From NCBI GenBank assembly GCA_026826555.1, contig JAKSZT010054324.1, forward strand, positions 4,424,835-4,488,834: a stretch of 64,000 bases of DNA, read 5' to 3'. The notes below the pieces were generated by a model that searched no databases, had not been told where the DNA came from, and was given only the letters and a program-made list of their open reading frames with translations. The translations under genes and the position numbers were made by a program. Of this stretch, positions 12,235 through 22,689 are shown piece after piece. This DNA is from Tolypeutes matacus. Its lineage: Eukaryota; Chordata; Mammalia; Cingulata; Chlamyphoridae. Positions within the stretch are counted from its first letter, which is position 1, and every line of letters starts with the position of its first letter.

Positions 12235-12795
12235 ATGGCTAAAAAGCACATGAAAAAATGCTCAACATCGCTTGCTATCAGGGAAATGCAAATCAAAACT
12301 ACAATGAGATACCATTTTACACCCATCAGAATGGCAGCTATTAAAAAAACAGGAGACACTAAATGTTGGAGAGGATGTGGAGGATTAGGAACTCTCATCC
12401 ACTGTTCGTGGGACTGCGGTATGGTCCAGCCACTGTGGAGGACAGTTTGGCGGTTCCTCAGAAAACTAACAATAGATCTTCCGTATGATCCAGCAATTCC
12501 ACTGCTGGGTATATACCCAGAAGAACTGAAAGCAAAGACACAAACAGATATATGCACACCAATGTTAATAGTGGTATTGTTCACCATTGCCAAAAGTTGG
12601 AATCAGCCTCGGTGCCCATCAACAGAAGAATGGATAAGCAAAATGTGGTACATACATACAATGGAATATTACTCAGTTGTAAGAAGGAATAAAGTACTAA
12701 CACATGGAATAACATGGATGAATCTTGAAGACCTTATGTTGAGTGAAGCAAGCCAGGCACTGAAGGATGAACAGTATATGACCTCACTGATTTGA
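12235..12795 (+). pseudogene. L1 ORF2 C-terminal segment with CCHC knuckle
   Basis: An open frame of 186 residues. Near its start it has [19 protein letters not shown]. The Cys-rich motif CX3CX7HX4C follows at residues 44, 48, 56 and 61, then [14 protein letters not shown] and a [11 protein letters not shown] block near the end. These are the standard landmarks of the L1 ORF2 carboxy terminus. The TGA at 12793-12795 is close to the usual end for older L1s. The Met at 12235 is internal. Confidence 0.92.
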
Positions 12796-13319
12796 ACTGA
12801 GGAAAGTGAGCAGTCTCTGAGAACCATTGTCTGAAAGACAGGTTAACAAAGGAGAGTAAGAGAAGAGCAGGCTTTGAGCCATCACCCATATGGAAATAAT
12901 CTATGGTAAAGGGATAGAGTATAGTTGCATATTGAAGGATAGGACAGATGGGTAGTGATATTACTGGGTTTGGTGGTGCAGCATTGACAGGTGGGTAGAT
13001 TAGGAAGGGCAGGTTCAAATACCCAGGGCATGTAACTATGAATCTTGACATTCCATGAGTCAAGAGAGGGTAGTGTCATATGCCTCAGGGGGCTGGGAGG
13101 AAGGAACAGTTAAGATCTAATGGGGTATTTAGTGGTCATGGGAAAGGTTTTTCATTACCTTATAGTAATGGACACAGGACATGGTAAATATCAACAAAAC
13201 TTATTAAGCTGTATCATCTAAATTGTAAACTATACTGTAAATCATTGACAATGTTTAGTTGCTATATTTTGCTATCTGTATAAAGTTATAACAATGCTAA
13301 CATCCAAAAAAAAAAAAAA

Positions 13320-13530
13320 GATGGGTTTAATATGGGGTGGGGAAGGGGGGTGTGGTTTGGTATCTGGGAGTCTCTGGTACTCCGTGTGTGACCTAAAACT
13401 TCTTTGAAAATTAAATGAAAATTTGGGAGACAATGGGGATTGAGAGGGGGAAGGTGTCATGGCACACCGGACATCTGATAACACAGTGATAAAAGGAAAA
13501 AAAGAATATATATATATATATTTTAAAGGC
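13320..13530 (+). repeat. G-rich L1-like tail and (TA)n tract
   Basis: After the A-tract the sequence continues with a G-rich segment ('ggggtggggaagggggg'), then 'acctaaaacttctttgaaaatt', close to the extreme 3' end of the L1-related retroposons at 40050 and 15280. It then reaches a (TA)n run at about 13507-13522. This may be the true 3' end of the L1, with 13306-13319 an internal A-run, or a separate fragment. Confidence 0.45.
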
Positions 13531-15350
13531 ATTTCTTTAGCTCTTTTCCCCATTTTTTTGAATGTCCCAATCCACTAATTATATTTTGTTTTGTTTTTGT
13601 TTGATTTTTTTTCCCTGAGTTTCCTTATGTTTGTCTCTTGCATGTAAGCTTATCATTGTTGTTTCTTCTTCCTATTAAGTGTATTTGATTATTTTATGGA
13701 CTACATGTTCATGGAAGATTTGGATCACAGAAGGGTTACAATGGGTACTGCAGGGGATTATTGGTGGGGGGTGTCTGGGAGGGAGGATTCATGGGAGTTA
13801 GTTCATCCGAATATACGTGAAAGATATACAAAATTGTTCAAAAGATCAAAAGATGGGGCATGGTCACGGTGGGTGGACAATCAAACAATAAATGAGGGAA
13901 TCTGAATTCCTAGCCTGGAGAGCTCTACCACATTCTCCAAGGGAACAGCAACAGTCCTCTGAGTGCAGGGACAGTGTCTGTCAAAAGAGGATGACCCACT
14001 GATGAGTTATTTTTATTGATGACTACCCTTATGAGTCTTTGCTCTTGTAACTGAGACTTAGCCTGCAGTTGTGGGGTGCCTAAGGGTTGCCACCTGAGAG
14101 CCTCCTTGTTGCTCAAATGTGACCTCTCTCTAAGCCAGACTCAGCATAATGAATGCATTACCTTCCCCCAATGTGGGACAAGACTCCCAGGGATGAGCCT
14201 CCCTGGCAACGAGGGATTAATACCAAGTGCCAACTGGCAACACAACTGGAAAAAGACCTTGAATTAAAGGGGGAAAAGGTAAAGACAAATGAGTTCAAGT
14301 GGCTAAGAGACTTCAAAGAGAGTCGGGAGGTCATCCCAGAGGTAACGCTTACACACACCTCAGTAAGAGCTCATAGAACATCAAAGTGCATATCACCCCA
14401 CACAGAGGGGCTCCTGAGAGCTCTGGAGATACCCAGGTCCTATATAAGGGGAGATAGCCCCAGAGATTGATGCCTTATCAGTGGGCTCTATTTTGGAATC
14501 TGTGCTCCTGAGAGTGACAGAATTGGACTCAAATAAGTCCTCCCTGCACATGGTTCATCAGTCCCTTCTATTCAAACTTATATGTGATGCTGGAGTTTTT
14601 AGGTATACTTCCAGAGACTGGAGCCTCTGGCCTACCTATGTGCCAGGTGTGCATGGAATTTCGGTGGAGCTGCAACTCCTACCCTTCAGCTCAATGGACT
14701 CATCCAAGTCACCTGGTGAGGAGACTACGATGGGCAACGGCCATCCCAGGGAATGGAGAGGGCCTGCATCTGCAGGAAGGATCATCCCACCCACCATATC
14801 CATGGGATATAAGCCCTCTCTCACTTGGAGGTGGAGTGGACATCACCATCCCAGTCCCCTCAGGATTGGGGGAAGAACTATGGACTAGAGTGGACTTGAT
14901 GTTATTCTGTTGTACACATATGGTGATTTTAGCAATGGAAGAAATTATAACAGTGAGGTGGAGCCAGTGGCCACTGGACACTTTCAGGGCAGGGAGGGGA
15001 TGTGCAGTTGAAATACAGGGGCTTTTTCGGGACTTGGAGGTTGTCCTGAGTGCCGTTGTGGCAACGGATGTAGGCCATTTTAAATCAGCACACATCATTC
15101 AGAACTGTGTGGGAGGGAGTGTGGTCTATCATGTGAACTGTGGCCTATGGTTGATGGCAAAGCCCCAGGATTTGTAAGTCCATTGAGGGTGGTGGGCCAC
15201 ACTTATGGGAGATGTTTGTGTGGGATGTGGTGGGAGGTGTGGGAGGTGGGGAACATGGGAATCCTGGAGGGTTCCATGTAATATTTTAGGTAATCTAAGC
15301 ACCTCTTAAAATTTTATATATAAAATTTTTGTAAGCAAAAAAAAAAAACA
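13530..15350 (+). mobile_element. L1-related retroposon, copy 1 (longest)
   Basis: A poly-A-tailed element (A-run 15337-15348) with relatives at 32145-33225 (minus), 39381-40114 (plus) and 57461-57715 (minus). Shared blocks include 'atggactcat-caagtcac', 'atgggatataagccc', 'catcaccatccca', 'gcaatggaagaaat-ata', 'aggggctttt-cgg' and a G-rich tail 'ggtggggaacatgggaatcc'. Its last 200 bp resemble the end of the neighbouring L1 3' UTR, so it is probably an L1 3' UTR variant or an L1-mobilised passenger. An open frame of 197 codons (14584-15177) has no recognised domain. The left boundary is uncertain. Confidence 0.7.
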
Positions 15351-15599
15351 AAAACAGAAATTGTTGCTATTTGTTGGGAGCAAAGCATGATGGGGAGGGG
15401 AGACTTAGAGTGTAAACTTATAATGCCATCTTAGTCAGAAGCTGTCCTTTAACTTTTAAACACATTATTGCAGCTTCCTCTACCACAGTTCAGGACCATC
15501 AAAGACAACCAGTAAATCTTGATTTGGGAAGAGGTGCTAGCTGTTGTTCTGATAAGCTTCCCACTCAAATGCAGAAATTGCAGCAATACATTCTTCATA

Positions 15600-16450
15600 G
15601 ATTCAATCTTGGAAACCTTGTAAAGCAGCCCATTCCATTACTGGGCCACTCCATCTGTTTGAAAAGTTTTATCTCAAGCTGAAATCTTTCTTACCAGCTG
15701 TCAAACATTTTTTTCTTGGTTTCCTTTGATATGACATAAGCACAGCATCTCCCATATAGTTATTTCAAATGTATTCAGTAATTTGAAAATAATTTTCAGG
15801 TGCATTTTTTGTTTTCCCTTTTCTAGTTCCTTCAACTTAACCTCATAGGATAAGAGTTTCTGGATACCTGTTATTTTGGGTGTGTTTTCTGGATGCTCTT
15901 TAGTCTGTGTTTTTTAAAACCTGGTATTGGGAACTGAACATGACATTCAGGTAAGGTGTGACTGACATGCTCAGTGATTTCTACTATTGGTGATTTCATG
16001 ACCTACACACCACATTTCTTTAGTGAAGTTATATTTACCTCTTAATTGTACTCCTTTAAACCGACTACACTTTCATATTATTTTTATGAACCCAAATCTC
16101 CTTTTTGTTTTTTGTTGGTGAAGAAAGCCTGACAAGGCAGGTTTACTGGCACATCTGATTTTTTAAAACCCCAACTCAGAGATTTAGAATATTTCTTCTT
16201 CTTCTTATCACTATTATTTTTCCTTCAGAAACTTGTTTAAATCTGACAAGATCATTTTGAACTTTGATTCTGTCACCAGTCATCTTGGGCAGCTTTGTGT
16301 CACCTGAAATTTTGCCAAGGATGCCCATCTTTGGTGTCAAATTGATTTGAAGTTGCTGGCCTGGCATGCTGTAAATGACACAGCAGAATGGATCTTTCAA
16401 TCTGGTGCTCCTCAGAAATCTTTGTTTAAAAGACAGAAACATTAGTGATC
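15600..16450 (-). mobile_element. Ancient CR1/L3-type LINE remnant
   Basis: The minus-strand frame 16442-16176 includes the segment GKISGDTKLPKMTGDRIKVQNDLVRF, cited here in part: ISGDTKL at residues 45-51 aligns with the FADDTKL reverse transcriptase core of CR1/L3 LINEs, followed by the family's RIQ-DL-RF-like spacing. The DNA to the left carries decayed antisense wording typical of CR1 3' ends, such as 'gaactgaacatgacattcaggtaaggtgtgact' in two pieces and 'cagctttgtgtcacctg'. The catalytic Ala-Asp pair is replaced, so it is long dead. I rate the family assignment moderate. Confidence 0.5.
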
Positions 16451-17920
16451 TTTATTCTTATATTAGTCTGTCTTTTATTTTAAAGGTTTAATTTCTTAAA
16501 TTAGTTGGTTCTGCCAGTTGTCATCTTTGGGCACCATAGCTGCATTTGCTACCAAATACTACCTCTGACTTTTTGGATTCACAGATACTATAAAGTTAAA
16601 AATATCAATATATATTTTTAAAGACATTGTTCTCTGAGGGATAGGATTACAAAATACTGTTTATTTAACCCTTCAGAAATGAATACAATTTATTTCCACC
16701 CCAGATTTTTATTGGGAATTGGCTTCAAGAATTAGGTTTTCCAAAAGGACAAGGTAATAATAGAAATGACCTCTCCTTCCCTTAGGTGGACTGGGTGCCT
16801 TTTCCCTCTGTAACTCCTGTTTAGCAAAACTGTAATCAAGACATCTCAAATTTTCCAAAAGCAAGTGAACTATGCAGTAGAATGATAATTGAATGAGAAA
16901 ACTGTCATTTGGATAGTAGCATAAAAGTTTATTATGCCTTTGATATTCAAAAGGTTTCAAATGCTGGCAATGATCAGAAAACTTGTCAAAGAAAATGAGG
17001 TTTTGAATGGATCTACATTTGAGGACTTTAAAAAGAAAAAGTCCCTTGGTAAGTCATCAATAAACATTACTTGGTTGACACTTCTTGGTATAAATTATGG
17101 TATACCAAAAAGTAAACCTGAGATGGTTTTTAAGTCACAATTCTGCATGTGGCAGAACGATCAATTAAATTTATTTTTTCCTCCTCATATTCACATCTCC
17201 CCTCAGCCTCTCTCCATCTTTAGCATTTAGCAGAACTTTTGTTTACTTCTCCTCTGGGATTTTGGTAGATCCAAAAGCAGAAGCAGCCTGAAGTTTTTGC
17301 CAGATTCTGCCTTTTGTAAAAGTGTAAGAACTTTGTAGAGATAAATGCTGGGTGTTCCAGAGCAGGAAAGGAAAGAGCAGAGGCTTTTGAGGACCAAGCA
17401 GAGGCTTTTGAGGACCAGTCTGGAAGTAGGAGAGGCCAAGGGACCTTAGGTAGGAGGTCCCTTCCTGTGAGTAGGGACACCCTTTGGGGCAGCAACATCT
17501 GAGGAGGCCTCACGGTTATTGATGCTATGGGTGTGGGGAATGGTGTCCAGCCTCCACCCAGATTTCCAGGAACCATACATGGCACAGAAGCAGACACCTC
17601 TGGACCTCAAGGAATGAGTTGGCCAACAGATAGTTATGACTGGAGATTAGCTTGGTCACTACAAAACATCTTGGATTCTGTTGAGGGACTGAAAGGGAAA
17701 GAAAGCTCAGTAGTGACTGAGAATTTCCCTTCAGTCTGGTGGGATGGGTACCTGTGGTCTGAATTAAGAGGCTATAAAGAAAACATAGTGATATTTACAG
17801 TATACCTGAGTTTGTGGACTATGATACATAATGACCTCAGCATAAACATCTATCTCAACATCTCTTGGTGTATTGATTTTCTAAGCAAACTTTTTTTTTT
17901 TTTGCAGGAAACTGGGGTTA
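16450..17920. other. No gene recognised
   Basis: AT-rich DNA with several overlapping short frames (16709-16960 minus, 16934-17230 plus, 17220-17597 minus, 17527-17940 plus). None shows a motif I know. A 21-bp unit is repeated twice at 17376-17417. A T-run lies at 17891-17904. Confidence 0.35.
17376..17417. repeat. 21-bp tandem duplication
   Basis: Two exact head-to-tail copies, 17376-17396 and 17397-17417, each beginning AGCAGAGGCTTTTGAGG. The length is a multiple of three, so the overlapping minus-strand frame is not shifted, but nothing else suggests coding. Confidence 0.9.
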
Positions 17921-17924
17921 GGGA

Positions 17925-18625
17925 AGAAGCTAACATTTGAGTGCTTACTGTATACCAGGTCCACTCTATTGCATTTCATTGACTTAATTTGTAGAGGTCT
18001 TATTAGATAGGTTTTTATCTCCATATGCCCACTGAAGAAAAAGGTGTTTTAGTTTCCCTGGCTGCCCAAGCAAATACCATGCAATGCTTTGGCTTAAACA
18101 ATGGGAATTTATTGTTTCATGGTCTTGAGGCTTGGAGAAGTCCAAATTAAGGCATCATCAAGATGATGCTTTCTTTCTGAATACTGGTATTCTGGGACTG
18201 GTTGTTGGTGACCATTGGTTCTTGGCTCCACTGTCACATAGCAATGCACATGGTGGCTTCTCCTGGCCTCTCCCTTCTCTTCTGGGTTCCATTGACCTTC
18301 AGCTTTTGCTTCCTGTAGCTTCCTCTGTTTGAATTTCATTCTGCTTATAAATGACTCCAGTAATAGGGCTAATACCTATCTTTATTTGAGTTGAGCCATA
18401 CCTTGACTGAAGTAACCTCATCAAAAGGCCCTACTTACAATGAGGTCACCCACACAGGAATGGATTAAGTTTATGAATGTTTTTTTTTTCTGGAGTACAT
18501 AGTTTCAAACCACCATACAATGTAAGGGTTGATTACATATTTATCATGCACATGCAGATCATATTCTAGCACATGCAGTAAGTGGTGGAGCTAAAATGAA
18601 ACTCCAAGTCTCGAATATTTTCAAA
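17925..18625 (-). repeat. MIR SINE relic split by an LTR
   Basis: Left part 17925-18044 reads 'tgagtgcttactgtataccagg...ttgacttaattt' and ends at the 'cccactgaag' position of an antisense MIR. The right part, 18521-18625, continues with 'agtaagtggtggagctaaaatgaa', the antisense 'agtaagtggcagagc' block of MIR. The LTR at 18045-18520 sits exactly between, so the MIR was present first. Confidence 0.6.
18045..18520 (-). mobile_element. MaLR-type solo LTR, lineage-specific family
   Basis: The plus strand opens 'tgttttagtttccctggctg' and closes 'gtttcaaaccacca', the reverse complement of the LTR at 27101-27573 (opens TGTGGTGGTTTGAAG, closes near GGAACTAAAGCA). Other copies are at 29097, 39065, 42130 and 54099. 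On the minus strand it carries an AATAAA-like poly-A signal ('caataaattcccattg', complement of about 18101-18116). No internal region remains, so it is a solo LTR. Confidence 0.75.
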
Positions 18626-18629
18626 GTTT

Positions 18630-20000
18630 CCTTGTAAAATTTGTATATTCCCTGCATGGTGCTTGGTAATTAGGGTACTTTATAGTCAATAAACAATTCA
18701 CAAATGCCATCCTCTTGTCTTTTCTCCACCTTGCCTTTACAAATTAGAGACTGACCCTAGACTCTTACATGTGACTGGAAAAACCTGAGCTGGCTTCTTA
18801 GGGATGCTCACATTTTAGCCTTCCCCAGATGCATTTCATCTAACCCTCAGCACTTCTCTTTCATTCCTTGGTGAGCCATAACAGATCCTGAGCAATGCCC
18901 CTTATAGACCTACAGTGTAGAGTCTCAAGACTGAGCTGTGACAGCAGATCAGATGGTTTCAGTATAACTGCACCCCATGTGGAAAGAGGAAAATGAAACT
19001 TTGCTATGTTCTACACAGATAACATCAATAAGAAGTCCCTTTCAGAGGAGGAGAAGAGGAGAGGAGGGAGGAGAGTATAGCAGCAGCTTTTTCCTTTATT
19101 CCAAAGTGAACAAGCTTGCCACTTCTGTGCAAGCCATTTAATTTATGCAGCTGAAATCCTTTTCATGAAGAGCAAGAGCTTAAAGTTCAGATGACAGGTG
19201 ATAGGATATCTCTCCCTTATCCTGCTTCCCCCACCCCAAACCTGTTCAAAGCCCAGAGGTGTGATGTGCTGATTCATTAGTAACACAGGTCTTCAGTGTA
19301 ATGGGAAAAGCAGGGGGAAAGCAGAGCACACGGTTTCTGAATATACTATTTGAAGACAGAAGAAAAGGAAACAAGGTTTTTTTTTTGTTTGTTTTTAAAA
19401 CAAGTGGGAAACCTGCTCCTGGGATCTGGTTTTTAGTGTTTTTAATTGGGTTGACCAGGTGGCCTTATTTGGGGGTAGGGAGAGCTATTTCTTCTTCTCT
19501 TTGCCCTTCTCTAGGGTTTCATCCAAACTCGCCCTTTCAGATGCAAGGAATTAGCCTTTCCTTTCGCATGAAACAATCACTTGACTCGCTCTTCTCATAG
19601 TAATAGAAATTTTCAAAACACACACTAGATGTTGATATTCTCGCTGTAGCTGTTGCTGCCAGTGACTAATCCTTCAGTCACAGAGAAGTTTCTTTGCTTG
19701 TGTTTGTGCCGCTGGCCTCCCAGTTGCTACTCTAGAAAGGAGAGAAATTTGTATCCTCTTCTGGAGGTTCTGGAAAATCAAATAGAAGAAACCATGGCAT
19801 GCTTTTGAATATGCTGCAGGAATTATTCACTTTCTGGAAACAGCACCACAAACAGGTGGCCTGACTATCTTTCCCTTTCACTAAAATATAAATGCTTTAA
19901 AATTACATCAACATTACATATTTAGTGAAGAAAAATTAGAATATTCAGATAAGCAGAGTCTTCTCAAAACCTCTCACACAGAGTTGACTTTTGTGCATAT
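18630..20000. other. No feature recognised
   Basis: Mixed-composition DNA including a purine-rich patch (19040-19080, 'gaggaggagaagaggagagg'). One open frame (19301-19600) lacks known motifs. I see no gene or clear repeat. Confidence 0.35.
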
Positions 20001-20290
20001 TTTGGAGTGTAGGTTAAGACCTTTTCCCATATATTAAGATACAGATTCACACATAAACACAAAAATTTAATCATAGCATGCATATTGTTTAAGAATTTCT
20101 GTCTTGGTCATTATTGAAATATTTCTGTTAAGCAGTACCTAATTGTTGGGCATTTAGATTTTTTTTTTCTTCAAACAATCTTGTAATAAACACCTTTATT
20201 TCATATTTACTTTGACATGTGTCCAAGTGTTTTATCTGGAGAATTTCTAGAATTCATTGTTTCCAAAATGTTCTGTTTAAAGCATACTTG
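20000..20290 (-). mobile_element. Possible antisense L1M fragment
   Basis: Wording such as 'ttgttgggcattta', 'cttgtaataaacacc' and 'ctggagaatttctagaa' resembles the antisense of an old L1 3' coding region. It is short and decayed, so the call is tentative. Confidence 0.35.
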
Positions 20291-20309
20291 CTAATTCTTG
20301 ATAAAGCCC

Positions 20310-20850
20310 TTATCAGTTACTTATTCCTGTATAAAAAACCACCCCAAAATTTAGTGACTTAATAACAACTATCACTTACTTTGCTCATAAATCTGCAGTT
20401 TGGGTGGTGTTCAAATTGTCTTCTCAGGCTTGTCCTTGCTTTATGTGGTGTCGATTGGGGAGATTCGCCCAGACTGGAGGATTTACTTTCAAGATGGCTT
20501 GATCACCTACCTATCTGACCGGCTGGTGGTGGTAGTCAGCGGGGTGCTCAGTTGGTGCTATGGACCAGGGTCCTCACTTCTTCTCAACATGAACTTCTCC
20601 ACAGACTGCCTGGGATTCCTCTAGCACTATGGCTGGGTTCCCAAGAGTGACTATCCTAAGAGAACAAGGTGGAAATGCTTTGCATTTTTATGACTTAGCC
20701 TTGAAAGTCACAACGTGTTTCTTTCATTATATTCTATTTGTTGGAGCAGTCACAATGCCTTCCCCATGTTTGAAGAAGAGGGCATACACTCCACCTCTTG
20801 ATGGGGTGGCAATGTTTTAGAAAAGAATGTGTGATGGGTGATATTACAGA
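20310..20850 (-). mobile_element. Old LTR-like repeat, unnamed
   Basis: The beginning 'ttacttattcctgtataaaaaaccaccccaaaat' in two parts ('tattcctgtataaaa' and 'ccaccccaaaatttagtga'), and the later 'acactccacctcttgatgggg', are characteristic of a mammal-wide repeat that in this orientation begins with 'gtaacaaaccaccccaaa'. I cannot name it surely. Confidence 0.4.
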
Positions 20851-22170
20851 CAACTTTGGGGAATTCAGTCTTCCATAAAGTATAGTGCAAATAGGATGAT
20901 CTAGAATTTACAACTTTGAATCAATCTAGACTGCATACCTTTGTGTTTTATTATTGACAGCAAGTTCCTCAGATTTTATTATTTATACAGGAAAGGTGAT
21001 TATTTGTGGAATTCACTCAGTGGTCAGTAAAATACTTGGGTTTTAAGACTGGAACTTGGTCAAGATTCTCCCTGAGAGTCTTAAGGAGCAAGGAGATCAG
21101 AGGGGTAAGACAAGTCAAAATGCATTTGGTAGAGAAGGCAGTCAAATCCCAAGGAGACAAATTAAAAATGCCAATTCCAAAGGCTCAAGTGCACCATTAG
21201 CCTCAAGTTGTAGTATACAGAGTTCAGGCTTAATTGGTTAGTCAATACATGATGTGTAGATATATCAGTTGCCAGTGGACGACGAGTTCTAATTAAAGAG
21301 GGATCTTGAAATTCTAGACTTCACCATCATAGAACAACTAGCCTCACATATTAGTCCATGTTTGTCAGGATAGGGATGGTAAAATAACCTTGGGTAATCG
21401 TTTAGACCCAGACGTCCTTTAAAAACTCCTGGATACAGTCAGAGTATGAATGGCTGCTTCCTCCAGACTCGGCTACTCAGAAAGCTACAATCACATTCCA
21501 ATTGTTTCTGAATGTCAAAATGTAACTACTAGTTTTCCATCCTCTTCCAGGAATCATTCTTTATAAGTCATTTTTCATCAAAACCATATGACTGATAATT
21601 GATCACTGCAAATGACTCTGTCATTAGGACATTACCTTTGCTATTTTTCTTTTTTCTTTCCTATTGAAACTGCTCTGGAAAGCAATGTGGAGAACCCATA
21701 TGAATCGATAAGTGATTAAACCCAATTCTACATGGATTTAAAGTGCGTGTAAGAGTCCAGGTCCATCTCTTCCTTTGTTAGTTAGAATTATTTTCAACAA
21801 TGAAGGAAACATTTGTCAGACTGACAAGGTAGGCTGTACTATGTCGTAAAAAATGGATACATATATTTATAAAAAAACAAACAAAAATGAGGTCATTGAC
21901 TTCTCTCTCTGTCTTATGCCCACACATACTCTCATCTTATGACAGGGAAATTTTATGAGTTTTAGCTTATCATGGACGGATTGAAATTGACTTTAACTGC
22001 CTGTGTGCAAATATGTAACGACATTTGCAAAAATCAAAGACCCCTATGGAAATTTGATCTGAAGAGATTGATGAATGCATCCAAGAATTTAAACTTAGAA
22101 TGCTCCATGGCCATCATGTGGAGTTGCAATTATCACCATCATTCACTAAGCAATGTTCAAATTAGATTTA
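20850..22170. other. No feature recognised
   Basis: About 1.3 kb without a gene or recognisable repeat. Short frames at 21006-21241 overlap in two frames and look random. Confidence 0.35.
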
Positions 22171-22366
22171 GTCTTAGTGGTTCTCAACCAGAGATAATTT
22201 TGCCCTACAGAAAACATTTTTGCTTGTCACAACGGGGGGAGGGAGTGGTATGCTGCTGGCCAGGGGTGCTACTAAATATCCTACGATGTTAGGGCAGCCC
22301 TCCCCAACAAAAATTATCCAGTTCAAAAGGTCAAAAGTATAAAGGTTGAGAAACCTTGGTCTTAGT
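22171..22366 (+). mobile_element. MER5A-type hAT (Charlie) MITE
   Basis: Ends are inverted: 'agtggttctcaacc' on the left and 'ggttgagaaacc' on the right. Interior blocks 'ttgcttgtcacaac' with a G-run, 'ggggtgctactaaatatcctac', 'cagccctccccaacaaa' and 'ttatccagttcaaaa' match MER5A. The 8-bp word GTCTTAGT occurs at 22171-22178 and 22359-22366, as expected in length for a hAT target duplication, although the left copy overlaps the expected terminus. No transposase is encoded. Confidence 0.8.
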
Positions 22367-22475
22367 TGAGGCACCATAAATTTTACTAGTGTAACTATGA
22401 TGAAAAATCTTTGTCTTTTCTGTTGCTGCTGAGTCACCAAATTCAGGCTCACATGCCTGGTTGGTTTCACCTAAA

Positions 22476-22684
22476 TTTTTTTTTTTTTTTTTTTTAAAGA
22501 TTTTATTTATTTATTCATTTATCCCCCCCTTGCTGCTTGTGCTCGCTGGGTCAGCTAACCACACCGTGCGGGCGGGCTTGCCTTCACCAGGAGGCCCCGG
22601 GGACCAAACTGGTGGCCTCCCATATGGTAAACGGGAGCCCTACTAATTGAGCCACAGCCACTTCCCTTTTTTTTTTTTTTTTTT
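22476..22684 (-). mobile_element. DAS-type tRNA-derived SINE
   Basis: Same structure as 695-900: poly-T on the left (the A-rich tail), body with 'tgctgcttgtgctcgctggg', and the tRNA-like head at 22590-22666 ending 'attgagccacagccacttccc'. The B box region is mutated ('ggaccaaact'), so the promoter is probably weak. A second T-run (22667-22684) follows the head and may be part of a T-rich target duplication. Confidence 0.85.
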
Positions 22685-22689
22685 AATGT

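Larger units (their letters stand above)
9365..13320 (+). mobile_element. 5'-truncated L1 retrotransposon with decayed ORF2
   Basis: This is a LINE-1 starting inside the endonuclease domain of ORF2 and running to an A-tract at 13306-13319. ORF1, the 5' UTR and the first part of the endonuclease are absent, the usual result of incomplete reverse transcription. ORF2 segments appear in order in three reading frames: endonuclease (9351-10001), reverse transcriptase (10149-11312) and C-terminal zinc-knuckle region (12235-12795). Stops and frameshifts break it, so it cannot move by itself. A 3' UTR of about 500 bp follows. Its substantial but imperfect frames suggest medium age. I could not identify a target-site duplication. 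Confidence 0.93.

Noticed and set aside
9351..12795. L1 ORF2 as a functional protein
   Set aside because: Stops and frame changes separate the endonuclease, reverse transcriptase and C-terminal parts, and the 5' end is missing.
14431..14446. TATA-like word in retroposon copy 1 as a promoter
   Set aside because: The corresponding position in copy 2 does not keep the word, so it is probably a chance mutation.
14584..15177. 197-codon open frame as a new gene
   Set aside because: It lies in a multi-copy retroposon, has no recognised domain, and other copies keep different frames open in the same blocks.
17220..17940. Overlapping frames as a coding exon pair
   Set aside because: Frames lie on both strands without motifs or splice signals, and the region includes a tandem duplication and T-run.
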